Shown here: one piece after another, positions 1-7,471 of the stretch | Position numbering within the stretch: position 1 is the stretch's first letter | How the letters are laid out: every line of letters starts with the position of its first letter | Origin: Rhodoblastus sphagnicola | Lineage (GTDB): Bacteria > Pseudomonadota > Alphaproteobacteria > Rhizobiales > Beijerinckiaceae | Assembly: GCF_002937075.1 (NCBI RefSeq) | Contig: NZ_NHSJ01000087.1 | Coordinates: 62,001 to 126,000, forward strand | Reading direction: 5' to 3' | DNA: 64,000 nucleotides | Made by a program: the position numbers and the translations under genes | The notes under the pieces: generated by a model | Told to the model about the DNA's origin: nothing | The model's database searches: none | What the model saw: only the letters and a program-made list of their open reading frames with translations

Positions 1-911
1 TCCCAGAACCCGTCTTCCGAACAGCCGATGCAGCCATGGCCCGACTGGATCGGGAACGACACGCCGTCGTTCCAGCGCACGGTGGAGCAGGCGTTGTAGG
101 TGGTCGGGCCTTTGCAGCCCATCTTGTAGAGGCAGAAGCCTTTTCTGGCGTTTTCGTCGTCCCACTCTTCCACGAATTGTCCGGCGTCGAAATGCGGACG
201 GCGGTAGCATTTGTCGTGGATGCGTTGCGAATAGAACATCTCCGGACGGCCCTGGCGGTCGAGCGTAGGCAATCTGCCGAAGGTGTTGATGAAGGTGATG
301 ACGCCGGTCATGACTTCAGCGATGGGCGGACAGCCCGGCACTTTAATGATCGGCTTGTCGGTGATGACCTTGTCGATCGGGGTGGCCTGGGTCGGGTTCG
401 GCTTGGCGGCCTGCACGCAGCCCCAGGAGGCGCAGGCGCCCCAGGCGATCACGGCCATGGAATCCGCCGCCATTTCCTTGAGCCGCTCGACGAAGGGACG
501 CCCGCCGTCGATGCAGAACATGCCGTCCTCGTTGAGCGGCGGATTGCCTTCGACCGCGAGGATATACTTGCCCTTGTACTTCTCGCGGGTCTCCTGGAGG
601 ATGGCCTCGGCCTGATGGCCGGCCGCCGCCATCAACGTGTCGTCATAGTCGAGCGAGATCATCGACAGCACGACATCCTTCACCAGCGGATGCGCCGAGC
701 GGATGAAGCTTTCCGAACAGCAGGTGCATTCCAGCCCGTGCATCCAGATCACGGGCACGCGCGGATTGGTTTCCAGCGCGTGCGCGACCTCGGATGCGCC
801 GGTCGCGCCCAACCCCATGCTGGCGGCGGTGAGCGAGCAAAATTTGGTGAAATTGCGCCGGGTTATCCCCTGGCGACGGATCACGTCGTAAAAAGTTTCG
901 GTTGCCGACAT
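1..911 (-). CDS. hupS: Uptake [NiFe] hydrogenase small subunit HupS (3' end outside window)
   Basis: Fe-S small subunit of the membrane-bound H2-uptake hydrogenase; it passes electrons from the NiFe large subunit toward quinone. About 303 residues are visible and the C-terminus lies beyond the left edge. I see a twin-arginine signal (RRNFTKF, residues 18-24), the proximal-cluster CTCC motif in [11 protein letters not shown], then GACASWGC, a GCPP motif, HDKCYRR, and the distal-cluster cysteines in [12 protein letters not shown] and [13 protein letters not shown]. Start chosen at ATG 911, with an AGGAG 8 bases upstream. The Tat signal separates it from the soluble sensor HupU encoded upstream. 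hupL should follow outside the window. Confidence 0.95.
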   Translation of the reverse strand, partial: MSATETFYDVIRRQGITRRNFTKFCSLTAASMGLGATGASEVAHALETNPRVPVIWMHGLECTCCSESFIRSAHPLVKDVVLSMISLDYDDTLMAAAGHQAEAILQETREKYKGKYILAVEGNPPLNEDGMFCIDGGRPFVERLKEMAADSMAVIAWGACASWGCVQAAKPNPTQATPIDKVITDKPIIKVPGCPPIAEVMTGVITFINTFGRLPTLDRQGRPEMFYSQRIHDKCYRRPHFDAGQFVEEWDDENARKGFCLYKMGCKGPTTYNACSTVRWNDGVSFPIQSGHGCIGCSEDGFW

Positions 912-1008
912 CAAGCGCGCTCCTGCCCTGCTCCGTTTTTCTGGGCGCCCCATGGATGAACGGGGCGCCCTCGCGGCGGTGAAGACCGCCTGCGGTTACG
1001 CTTGGAAT

Positions 1009-1025
1009 GGCAAGAAGGGCGCCAA
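1009..1025 (-). promoter_or_regulatory. Candidate sigma-54 promoter for hupS
   Basis: Read on the minus strand, TTGGCGCCCTTCTTGCC has GG and GC separated by exactly 10 bases, as in the -24/-12 sigma-54 pattern. It lies about 100 bases upstream of the hupS ATG. Sigma-54 control of hupSL is known in Bradyrhizobium and Rhizobium, whereas Rhodobacter uses sigma-70. The match is from sequence alone and the -24 element deviates from TGGCAC. Confidence 0.35.
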
Positions 1026-1144
1026 CTGCGACAATTTGTCCATGTCGGCTTTATTTCAATCGTTTATCCCCGAACCCTTTCGCCGCTGTGGCGGGGAAAA
1101 TGGAAAGCGCGCTGGCGCCGGAAGCAAGTTTGTTGGCGCCCACG

Positions 1145-1183
1145 CAAAAAAATACCCCCGCCGGTTCGGGCGGAGGTGGTTTT
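1145..1183 (-). terminator. Rho-independent terminator after the small secreted gene
   Basis: On the minus strand a stem ACC-T-CCGCC / GGCGG-G-GGT with a short loop is followed by a run of seven T. It begins about 20 bases past the stop at 1204 and isolates hupS from the upstream genes. Confidence 0.8.
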
Positions 1184-1203
1184 GACCAAATGTCGCCGCC
1201 GCG

Positions 1204-1461
1204 TCAGTAGCGTGCGCTCACCGGGGGGTCGTAGGCCGGCGGACGGTTGACGATGACCAGCGGCGGACGATCGGGATCGTGGGCATAGACTTGCGTGTAA
1301 TACAGTTCGAGGCGGAGCGCCGATTCGGACTGCCCGGCGAGGCAGGAGACGCCACAGACCGAGCCGACAGCCTCGTCCTGCACATAATAGCCGCCCGCAT
1401 GGCTGGCGGGGGCGAGGCCGAACGCCGCCAGAGCGAAGACGAAAGGAACGATTTTGCGCAT
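1204..1461 (-). CDS. Small secreted protein of unknown function
   Basis: 85 residues with a clear Sec signal peptide (MRKIVPFVFALAAFGLAPASHA, cleavage after SHA). The mature part is about 63 residues with two close cysteines (VCGVSC) and a proline-rich C-terminus. I do not recognise the family. It sits between hupV and hupS on the same strand and ends in its own terminator, so it may be transcribed with hupUV or alone. A role in hydrogenase function is only suggested by position. No strong ribosome site is visible before ATG 1461. Confidence 0.6.
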   Translation of the reverse strand: MRKIVPFVFALAAFGLAPASHAGGYYVQDEAVGSVCGVSCLAGQSESALRLELYYTQVYAHDPDRPPLVIVNRPPAYDPPVSARY

Positions 1462-1567
1462 ATTGGGCAACCCGTGAAAGAGTGGGGCGAGCGCGTCGAT
1501 CTTCTGTGTCAACCCTTGCCGCGACGTTACGGCGCCCGCGCGATGCGCAAACGCGGTGAAGCAAGGG

Positions 1568-3001
1568 TTAATGCGCGGTGCAGACCATGCACGGGTCGAA
1601 ACTGCGCACCACATGCTGGATCGCCGCCGCCTTCGCGCCTTGCGCGCCCGTCTCGACCCCGACCAGCGCCTGTTCCAGCGGACCGGGAACGCCAGCGGCA
1701 TCGCGCGGCGAGAAATTCCAGGTGGTCGGCGCGATGATTTGATAGCTGCGGATCACGCCGCGCTCGACGCTGACCCAATGCCCGAGCGCGCCGCGCGCCG
1801 CCTCGATCCTGCCGACGCCAGCACCTTTCACCGCCGCCGCCGAGGCTGCGCAGAAACTCTCGCGCACGTCGAGCGCGCGCGCCCAGTTCTCGGCGGCCAG
1901 CGCCACGGCGGCGATTTCCAGCACGCGGGCGACGACGCGCACCAGCACATGGCTGCCGCGAGCGTCGCCGAGCAGCGCGCGAACCAGTTTGTGGCCGGCG
2001 ACCGCCTGCCGCGCCACGGCCCCGGTTTCCGCCGGCCTGCCGTCGAGACGCGGCGCCTTGGCGAAGGAATAGGCTTGCGCACGCTCCATATCGGGCGTCG
2101 TAAACGACAGCGCCGGGTCTTCCGCGCTGTCGGCGAAAAAGGAGGAGGCGACCTGCTCGCCGATCGCCCCCATCGGCAGCGCCGCGCCGGCGGCGTCGGC
2201 GACGCCCGCGGGAAACAGCGCGCCCTCCGCCGTGTGATAGGCGCCGAAACTCATCAGCGGCAGGGCGCAACGGCCGAGGGTATCGAGGCGCAGGTCGCGG
2301 GCGACGCGCAGGAAGGCGGCGAAATCGCCCGGCCCCTCCGCGAAGGCAGCCAACTGCTCAGGCGTCTCCAACGCCGCGATCTGTTCCAGCGGCGCGCCGA
2401 ACAGATGTTTTTCGGCGAAGGCGCGGAAATCGCCGAGAATCGCCAGCAGCCGCATCTTGCCGCCGAGATCGAGCGCGCGGGTGACGCCGCCCGGTTGCAA
2501 GGCCAGGGAATGCGGCCATTTGCCCGCGATCAGCCCCATAATATGTAGCAGCCGCGCCCGCGCCGGCAGCATGTCGCGCGCGGCGCTCCCCTCCACGGCC
2601 TTGAACCGCTTGTGGATCTCGCCATGCCAGGGTTTTGACGCATATTCGGCGCGACAAAAATCTGGCATAAAGAACAGATAGAAATGGCTGAGATGGTCGG
2701 CGATGTTTTCCGCCGCATGGGCGAGGTTCGCCGCCAGTTCGCCGTTACGCGGCGGTTGGACTCCGCAGAGTTCGCGTAAAACCGCAGCCGCCGCCAGGCT
2801 CTGCGACACCGAGCAAATGCCGCAGATGCGCGGCGCGATGGTCAGCGCATCGCCCGCCGGCCGCCCCACCAGAATCTGCTCGAAACCGCGATAGAGCGTG
2901 GTCGCGACCCGCGCCTCCGCGACGCGGCCGTCCTCGACGTCCAGCGTCAGCTCCAGATCGCCCTCGACCCGGTTGAACGGCCCGACAACCAGCCGGCTCA
3001 T
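1568..3001 (-). CDS. hupV: H2-sensing regulatory [NiFe] hydrogenase large subunit HupV
   Basis: Large subunit (477 aa) of the cytosolic regulatory hydrogenase that signals H2 to the HupT/HupR type two-component system. The N-terminal NiFe ligands are RICGIC (C60, C63) and the C-terminal ligands are DPCMVC (C471, C474). The protein ends exactly at the His of DPCMVCTAH, so the C-terminal extension that uptake hydrogenases lose during maturation is absent. That absence is a hallmark of HupV/HoxC sensors. Start ATG 3001 overlaps the hupU stop (ATGA), implying translational coupling. No histidine kinase gene is adjacent in this window. Confidence 0.93.
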   Translation of the reverse strand: MSRLVVGPFNRVEGDLELTLDVEDGRVAEARVATTLYRGFEQILVGRPAGDALTIAPRICGICSVSQSLAAAAVLRELCGVQPPRNGELAANLAHAAENIADHLSHFYLFFMPDFCRAEYASKPWHGEIHKRFKAVEGSAARDMLPARARLLHIMGLIAGKWPHSLALQPGGVTRALDLGGKMRLLAILGDFRAFAEKHLFGAPLEQIAALETPEQLAAFAEGPGDFAAFLRVARDLRLDTLGRCALPLMSFGAYHTAEGALFPAGVADAAGAALPMGAIGEQVASSFFADSAEDPALSFTTPDMERAQAYSFAKAPRLDGRPAETGAVARQAVAGHKLVRALLGDARGSHVLVRVVARVLEIAAVALAAENWARALDVRESFCAASAAAVKGAGVGRIEAARGALGHWVSVERGVIRSYQIIAPTTWNFSPRDAAGVPGPLEQALVGVETGAQGAKAAAIQHVVRSFDPCMVCTAH

Positions 3002-3993
3002 TTCGCTCTCTTGGGGTTGACGACGACGCGGTCGGCTTCGGCGTTTTGGCGCACCCGCGCCGGCGTCGCCGATTTCGACAGAGCGGCCAGCGTCATGAAC
3101 CAGGCTTTGGGCATGTCGAGCGGCAGGCCCACGGGCACGCCGCCGATTTTCGGGGTGACATGGGTGTCGCGCGCGGCCTCGAAACCGGGCGAGGTGCAGG
3201 AAATGCAGGCGAAACCGGCATGGGTGCAGGAGCCGCCGCCGTTCCAGGCGCGCTGGTTGCAATCGCCGATCGCCTGCGTCGCCTTGCAGCCGAGATGCTC
3301 CATCATGCAACCACGCTCGGAGAGGACGCGCGCGGAAGCCTTGAACTCGTAAAATTCGTTGCGCGAACAGCCGTGATGGGCGAGATGGCCGGCGAAAAAC
3401 AGCGGGCGTCCGAGCGCGTCGAGATCGTCGGGACCGAGGTCGCCGGCGGCGAGCGCGGCCAGGGTTTCGACGATCCAGCCGGGATGCGGCGCGCAACCGG
3501 CGATGTTGACCACCGGCAGACCGGCCCTGGAGCGCCAGTCCGCGTCGAGACTCCCGCCGGGCTCGGCGCCGTCGTAATGCAGGCCGCAGGCCTCGGTGGG
3601 ATCGGGATCGCCGGCGGGGATGCCGCCGAACGCCGCGCAGGAGCCGACGGCGACGCAATATTCGGCGTGCTGGGCGAGCGCGCGGCTGAGATCGAGCAGC
3701 GTGCGCTGCGTGCCGGACAGCCGGTTGAACCGCCCCGTGCCGTTTGGCCCGCGCAGGATGGACCCCTCGACGCAGAGAATGTCGAGCTGTTGCGCGCCGG
3801 TTTCGATGCGCGCGAAAAGCTGCAAAACCTCGTCGCCGGTGGCCTCGCTGACGCTGGGATGCCAGAGCAGGTCGAGGCCGAGGTTTTGCAATTCGGCGAA
3901 CAACCCGGCGCCGCCCTGTTCCAGCGCCGCCATGGTGCAGCCGCCGCACGAGCCGGCCTGGAGCCACAGCAGGGTTTTGCGCTTGGTCGTCAT
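2998..3993 (-). CDS. hupU: H2-sensing regulatory [NiFe] hydrogenase small subunit HupU
   Basis: 331-residue Fe-S small subunit. The proximal cluster motif CGGC (C16, C19) sits near the N-terminus, followed by GSCAAFGG, the GCAPHP motif, and a C-terminal run of cysteines (HGCSRNEF, HLGCKA, CNQRAWNGGGSCTHAGFACISC). There is no Tat signal or membrane anchor, as expected for a soluble H2 sensor. ATG 3993 is chosen because the conserved region starts immediately after it; the ribosome site is weak and an in-frame start about 25 codons upstream is possible. It is coupled to hupV by an ATGA overlap. Confidence 0.92.
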   Translation of the reverse strand: MTTKRKTLLWLQAGSCGGCTMAALEQGGAGLFAELQNLGLDLLWHPSVSEATGDEVLQLFARIETGAQQLDILCVEGSILRGPNGTGRFNRLSGTQRTLLDLSRALAQHAEYCVAVGSCAAFGGIPAGDPDPTEACGLHYDGAEPGGSLDADWRSRAGLPVVNIAGCAPHPGWIVETLAALAAGDLGPDDLDALGRPLFFAGHLAHHGCSRNEFYEFKASARVLSERGCMMEHLGCKATQAIGDCNQRAWNGGGSCTHAGFACISCTSPGFEAARDTHVTPKIGGVPVGLPLDMPKAWFMTLAALSKSATPARVRQNAEADRVVVNPKRAK

Positions 3994-4461
3994 GGCGCCA
4001 CTGTCGCCGTATTGACCGGCGATTTCAATGGCCGCGCGCGCTCCCCTTCCCGGCATCGCCCTTGGCAAGACGGGCGGCCGTCCGGGAACGCCCTATGGCG
4101 GACAAGATGGCGCGACACGCCGAAACGATGCAGGAGATGGACGCCGGGAGGGTCTTTAGCCCGCGCAAAGCTGCGGTCTTGAGCCGCGGTCTTGGCATTA
4201 CGAGGCCTGGAGGGCTTCAGGCGGACCGGCGCCCCGCCTGTTTGCGACCATGAAGGGCCTCCGCGCGCCACAGGGGTAAATCCGCGTCAAGGCCTGGGAA
4301 CATCCCCCCATCCGCGCCAAAAGGCACTTACGTAGTCCCCGCAAAACGCGACTCGACACGCTCGGCCCGATCACAGGCTTCACCGCTAACGCCTTGGGAT
4401 AAAAGGGACATCTCCCGCCTCGCCCAGGATCTGGCGAGGCCGCGCGCGCCACGCCCGGCTC
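3994..4461. other. Intergenic region upstream of hupU, no gene seen
   Basis: I see no supported gene here. Open frames in this stretch have no ribosome site and no recognisable family. It holds a possible hairpin (CTCGCC ... GGCGAG near 4425-4445). In related bacteria hupT or other hup regulators lie here; none is present. Confidence 0.5.
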
Positions 4462-4505
4462 TGTCAAGCCAAGTTGACGGCACAAAGCGTCAAGCTCATA
4501 GTCCA
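4462..4505 (+). promoter_or_regulatory. pucBA promoter with paired PpsR/CrtJ-type boxes
   Basis: Box 1 (4462-4479) is TGT-N12-ACG with TGTCAA/TTGACG symmetry. After exactly 8 bases, box 2 (4488-4505) is CGT-N12-CCA, a degenerate copy. A -35 TTGACG (4474-4479), 17-base spacer and -10 CATAGT (4497-4502) overlap both boxes. The same layout is seen at the second puc operon. PpsR/CrtJ repressors bind TGT-N12-ACA pairs, often 8 bp apart, under aerobic or high-light conditions. Confidence 0.7.
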
Positions 4506-4556
4506 CCTGCGTTGCGGCGGCGATATCTCATTGATTTCGCTTACGTTTATGCCGCC

Positions 4557-4610
4557 TAGCCCCTGAGGCGAATAACCTGCATGCAGGTTAGCACGAAAAG
4601 CCAGGGGCTA
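4557..4610 (+). promoter_or_regulatory. Nested hairpins in the pucB leader
   Basis: The 9-bp arms TAGCCCCTG (4557-4565) and CAGGGGCTA (4602-4610) enclose a perfect 18-base palindrome TAACCTGCATGCAGGTTA (4573-4590). The structure ends 6 bases before the GAGAGGTG ribosome site of pucB. It may stabilise the mRNA or tune translation. Confidence 0.6.
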
Positions 4611-4627
4611 ATTACGAGAGGTGTACA

Positions 4628-4759
4628 ATGGCTGATGTACTTACCCCGGAGCAATCCGAAGAGCTTCACAAGCATGTCATCGACGGAACCCGCGTGTTCT
4701 TCGTGATCGCGATCTTCGCGCACGTCCTCGCGTTCGCTTTCTCTCCCTGGCTGCATTGA
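4628..4759 (+). CDS. pucB: LH2-type light-harvesting beta polypeptide
   Basis: 43-residue antenna beta chain: a polar N-terminus with [13 protein letters not shown], one membrane helix, the bacteriochlorophyll-ligand His in the FAHVLAF segment, and a C-terminal SPWLH. It pairs with the alpha chain to bind B800 and the ring BChl a, in the intracytoplasmic membrane. Start ATG 4628 follows GAGAGGTG. The core is nearly identical to the second beta chain at 43.5 kb but has a shorter N-terminus. It is followed after 12 bases by pucA. Confidence 0.95.
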   Translation: MADVLTPEQSEELHKHVIDGTRVFFVIAIFAHVLAFAFSPWLH

Positions 4760-4771
4760 GGAGTTTCTGAT

Positions 4772-4990
4772 ATGAACCAAGGCAAGATTTGGACTGTCGT
4801 CAACCCGAGCGTCGGCCTGCCGCTGCTGCTGGGCTCCGTGGCCGTGACCGCTCTGCTGGTCCACTACGCCGTTCTGACGCACACCACCTGGGTCGCCGCG
4901 TATTTCCAGGGCGGAACCAAGAAGGCTGCCGCTGTCGAGCACATGCAGGCTCCGGTTGCTTCCCTGCCGAGCAACGTCTCCGTCAACTGA
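4772..4990 (+). CDS. pucA: LH2/LH3-type light-harvesting alpha polypeptide, Trp45-to-Phe variant
   Basis: 72-residue alpha chain with the [10 protein letters not shown] start (Met1 is the B800 ligand in this family) and the ring BChl ligand His31. The residues that H-bond the C3-acetyl groups are Tyr44 and Phe45 (AYFQGG) instead of the standard Tyr44-Trp45. The following TTWVAA and the upstream HYAVLTH resemble B800-820 (LH3) alpha chains as I remember them. Replacement at 44/45 is known to blue-shift absorption. The C-terminal tail is longer than usual (about 20 extra residues). Ribosome site GAGGAG precedes ATG 4772. Confidence 0.93.
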   Translation: MNQGKIWTVVNPSVGLPLLLGSVAVTALLVHYAVLTHTTWVAAYFQGGTKKAAAVEHMQAPVASLPSNVSVN

Positions 4991-5107
4991 GACGGTTGAC
5001 GCCATCGGGCGTTAGCTAAACATGTGAAGCCCTTCAGTCATCCCCACGCGGCGCGTCCACCGCCGTTGCTGGCGACAAACGGTCAAGCATGTGCAGCCGA
5101 AGAGTGC

Positions 5108-5138
5108 CGGTCGGTATCGAAGCGATACCGACCGTTTT
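5108..5138 (+). terminator. Rho-independent terminator of the first pucBA operon
   Basis: A perfect 12-bp stem (CGGTCGGTATCG / CGATACCGACCG) with a 3-base loop is followed by TTTT, 117 bases after the pucA stop. Confidence 0.9.
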
Positions 5139-5180
5139 CGCGTTTGAAGCCGGCATCGGCGCCGTCTAGAGCTTTGAAAC

Positions 5181-5227
5181 CGCATATCCGTTTCGCAAAA
5201 CCGGCGTCCCCTTTTGCGGGATATGCG
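5181..5227. repeat. Dispersed palindromic element, copy 1
   Basis: Double inverted repeat: outer arms CGCATATCC / GGATATGCG and inner arms CGCAAAA / TTTTGCG around a CCGG-rich loop. A second, less perfect copy lies at 41452-41497 in the opposite orientation. Similar palindromes are common between genes in Hyphomicrobiales. It directly abuts the hupU relic. Confidence 0.75.
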
Positions 5228-5236
5228 CGAGTGCCG

Positions 5237-5350
5237 GCCGCAGGCTTCGGTGGGGTCGGGATCGCCGGCGGGAATGCCGCCAGAGGCCGCGCAGGAGTCG
5301 ATTGCGACCCAATATCCGGCTTTTTCGGTCGGCGCGCGGCTGAGAGCGAG
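5237..5350 (-). pseudogene. Degraded internal fragment of hupU
   Basis: Translated on the minus strand, this block aligns without gaps to HupU residues 100-137 with 28 of 38 residues identical, including SCAA, GGIPAGDPDP and TEACG. DNA similarity extends slightly beyond both ends and then stops. There is no start, no Fe-S N-terminus and no downstream remainder. One conserved Cys is replaced by Trp. It lies in the same orientation as hupU, on the other side of pucBA, which suggests a duplication or rearrangement around the antenna operon. Confidence 0.85.
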
Positions 5351-5435
5351 CCGCGTAAGCGCCGGCCCCACGCTGACCTGAGTCAATGACTTCAGGGCTG
5401 TCAGGGGCCGCCGATTTGACGTTCGGGGGAAAGTC

Positions 5436-6254
5436 TTAGTTGCGCATGATTTGCGCGGCCAGTTCCGCGACTGTGCCAGGGGCCAAATGGACCGGTTCAG
5501 CGGCTGCGCCAGGGGCCGAACCGATGGGTTTGGCGACGGCGTCAGTGGTCAAACCACCCGGTCTCGCGACCGGACCGGTGGAACGTTCAGCGGCCTTTAT
5601 CGCCAGGCGGAGTTGGCGATCATTGACACTCCAATCCAAATTTAATCTGCCGGTCACGCCAGACTCCGTGATGCCATGGGCAAACCGGCCGTTATCATAA
5701 CAAAATCTGCGAGAACCGCTTGCGTATTTCAAATTATTCTCGAGGCAATGCTCGCGAAAGGATGCGTCAGCTCGCTTTGCGAGGAGATCATTGATGTAGA
5801 CGCCGAGCCCCCCGACCATTACAGCCAAAGCGGAATAAGCCACAGCATTATGAAATAATTTAGATTTGATAAGAGTCAAAAAACCAGAATAAATTTTGCT
5901 CCACAAGGATGACTCTTCAACAGGCGCAGGCTTGGCCTTGGCGCGCAGGGCGCGCTCCATGAGATGGCGCTGAAGCTCCTCCTCGGCTTCTTTCTTCTTG
6001 CGTTCAGCCTCACGCGCTATTTTACGCGCGGCGACCCGGCGCTGGATGACGTCAACCTCAAAGGGATCCTCATCGGCATCTGAAACAACGACTTCACGCG
6101 CCTCGGCTGCGAGTTTGTCGCCATCAGGCGCGCCGGACTCGTCATCGGAGACTTGACGAACTGATTCACGCGCCTCGACTCTGCGCTTGAAGACCTCGGC
6201 CTCATCGGAGGCGCCGCGAATTTGTTTGCCGCTCATGGTAGATTCCAAACGCAT
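5436..6254 (-). CDS. Orphan coiled-coil single-pass membrane protein
   Basis: 272 residues, family not recognised. Residues 15-110 are highly charged with RRV-A-R heptads and a predicted coiled coil (REAERKKKEAEEEL near 81-93). One membrane helix lies at about 137-155 (AVAYSALAVMVGGLGVYI), followed by a domain with two cysteines and a Pro/Ala/Gly tail made of three imperfect repeats of about 12 residues. The repeats are also visible in the DNA (5460-5580). ATG 6236 is an alternative start with GGA upstream. It lies alone between the hupU relic and murB, where ddl-ftsQAZ would be expected. Confidence 0.7.
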   Translation of the reverse strand: MRLESTMSGKQIRGASDEAEVFKRRVEARESVRQVSDDESGAPDGDKLAAEAREVVVSDADEDPFEVDVIQRRVAARKIAREAERKKKEAEEELQRHLMERALRAKAKPAPVEESSLWSKIYSGFLTLIKSKLFHNAVAYSALAVMVGGLGVYINDLLAKRADASFREHCLENNLKYASGSRRFCYDNGRFAHGITESGVTGRLNLDWSVNDRQLRLAIKAAERSTGPVARPGGLTTDAVAKPIGSAPGAAAEPVHLAPGTVAELAAQIMRN

Positions 6255-6547
6255 TCGATTTCGAAATTTCCACCATTCAATTACGCCACAAGCGTTAAAA
6301 CGACATTATCTGGATCAGAAACGCGTTCTTGCTGCATATTTACTCAAACAAAGTGGTTAATAAATTTTATTAATAACTCTAAATCCTAAGGATTACGTTT
6401 TTTGCTTTGGCTTTTAATGTCCAAGAAAACGAATTTTTGTAAACCTGCCGGCGACACCATGACTGGCGCGCATATTGCGGATTTTTATTTCAGTTCAAGA
6501 TCATGGTCGCACAAGGCGACACGAGCCGCCTTGCGCGAAACCAAGCC
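6255..6547. other. AT-rich intergenic region, no gene seen
   Basis: Noticeably richer in A and T than its surroundings (for example around 6350-6420). It has inverted TTAATAAA / TTTATTAA stretches but no supported gene. It probably holds the promoter of the orphan gene. Confidence 0.5.
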
Positions 6548-7471
6548 TCAGCCCTTCACCCCGATCCGCTTGATCTCCCATTGCAAGTCCACGCCCGTCG
6601 CCGCTTTCACCCTGGCGCGGACCTCCTCGCCGAGGTTTTCGATGTCGGCGGCGGTGGCGGCGCCGCGATTGATCAGGAAATTGCAGTGCAGCTCCGACAC
6701 TTGCGCGTCGCCCAAAACCAGCCCGCGACAGCCGGCCCTGTCCACCAATGCCCAAGCCTTTTCGCCCGGCGGGTTTTTGAAGGTGGAGCCGCCGGTCTTT
6801 TCGCGGATCGGCTGAGATTTTTCCCGCGCCTGCGTGATGCGGTCCATTTCGGCCAGAATTTCGGCCGATACGCCCGCCCGCCCCTGAAACAGGGCTTGGG
6901 TGAAAATAATGTCGTCGGGCGCGCCGCTGTGGCGATAGGTCATGTGGAGATCTTCGACCCCAAACAGATGCGCCGCGCCGTTGCGGTCCACGCCCCGCGC
7001 GGAAACCAGCACATCCTTGGTCTCGCCGCCATGGGCGCCGGCGTTCATGCGCAAGGCGCCGCCGATGCAGCCGGGAATGCCGCGCAGAAACGCCAGTCCG
7101 TCAATGCCAGCGTCAGCCGCCGCCTTGGCGACGCGCATGTCCGGGACGCAGGCGCCGGCGCGCAGGCGAAAACCGTCCTCGACCTTGACCTCGCCAAAGG
7201 CGCGACCGCCGAGCCGGATCACCACGCCGGGAATGCCGCCGTCGCGGACGATGAGATTGGAGCCGAGACCGATCACCGTGACGTCAACGTCTCCAGGCAG
7301 ACGCTGGAGAAAATAGCACAGGTCTTCTTCATCGGCCGGATTGAACAGGATTTGCGCCGGGCCGCCGACGCGAAACCAGGTGTAAGCCGCGATCTCGGCA
7401 TTGGCCGTCAGCCGTCCCCGCAGCTCCGGCATGAGACCCGCCAGCGCCGGCGTGACGTCCGCAAAACTCAT
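6548..7471 (-). CDS. murB: UDP-N-acetylenolpyruvoylglucosamine reductase MurB
   Basis: 307 residues; FAD-dependent reduction of enolpyruvyl-UDP-GlcNAc to UDP-MurNAc in the cytoplasm. FAD-binding motifs are visible: TWFRVGGPA, the [12 protein letters not shown] loop, and [16 protein letters not shown]. The catalytic serine region [12 protein letters not shown] is typical of the type I enzyme. It is the last dcw gene here. Its ATG overlaps the stop of the upstream glutamine amidotransferase (ATGA), so it is translationally coupled. Confidence 0.96.
   Translation of the reverse strand: MSFADVTPALAGLMPELRGRLTANAEIAAYTWFRVGGPAQILFNPADEEDLCYFLQRLPGDVDVTVIGLGSNLIVRDGGIPGVVIRLGGRAFGEVKVEDGFRLRAGACVPDMRVAKAAADAGIDGLAFLRGIPGCIGGALRMNAGAHGGETKDVLVSARGVDRNGAAHLFGVEDLHMTYRHSGAPDDIIFTQALFQGRAGVSAEILAEMDRITQAREKSQPIREKTGGSTFKNPPGEKAWALVDRAGCRGLVLGDAQVSELHCNFLINRGAATAADIENLGEEVRARVKAATGVDLQWEIKRIGVKG

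Noticed and set aside
36-959. Long plus-strand frame over the left end
   Set aside because: Antisense to hupS, which has full cofactor motifs and a Tat signal. The plus frame shows only Arg/Gly/His-rich shadow sequence.
1568-3967. One 799-codon frame that would fuse an upstream part to HupV
   Set aside because: The upstream part is an out-of-frame shadow of hupU. HupV starts at ATG 3001, coupled to hupU.
4198-4506. 102-codon minus-strand frame upstream of pucBA
   Set aside because: No ribosome site or family, and it overlaps the well-supported puc promoter boxes.
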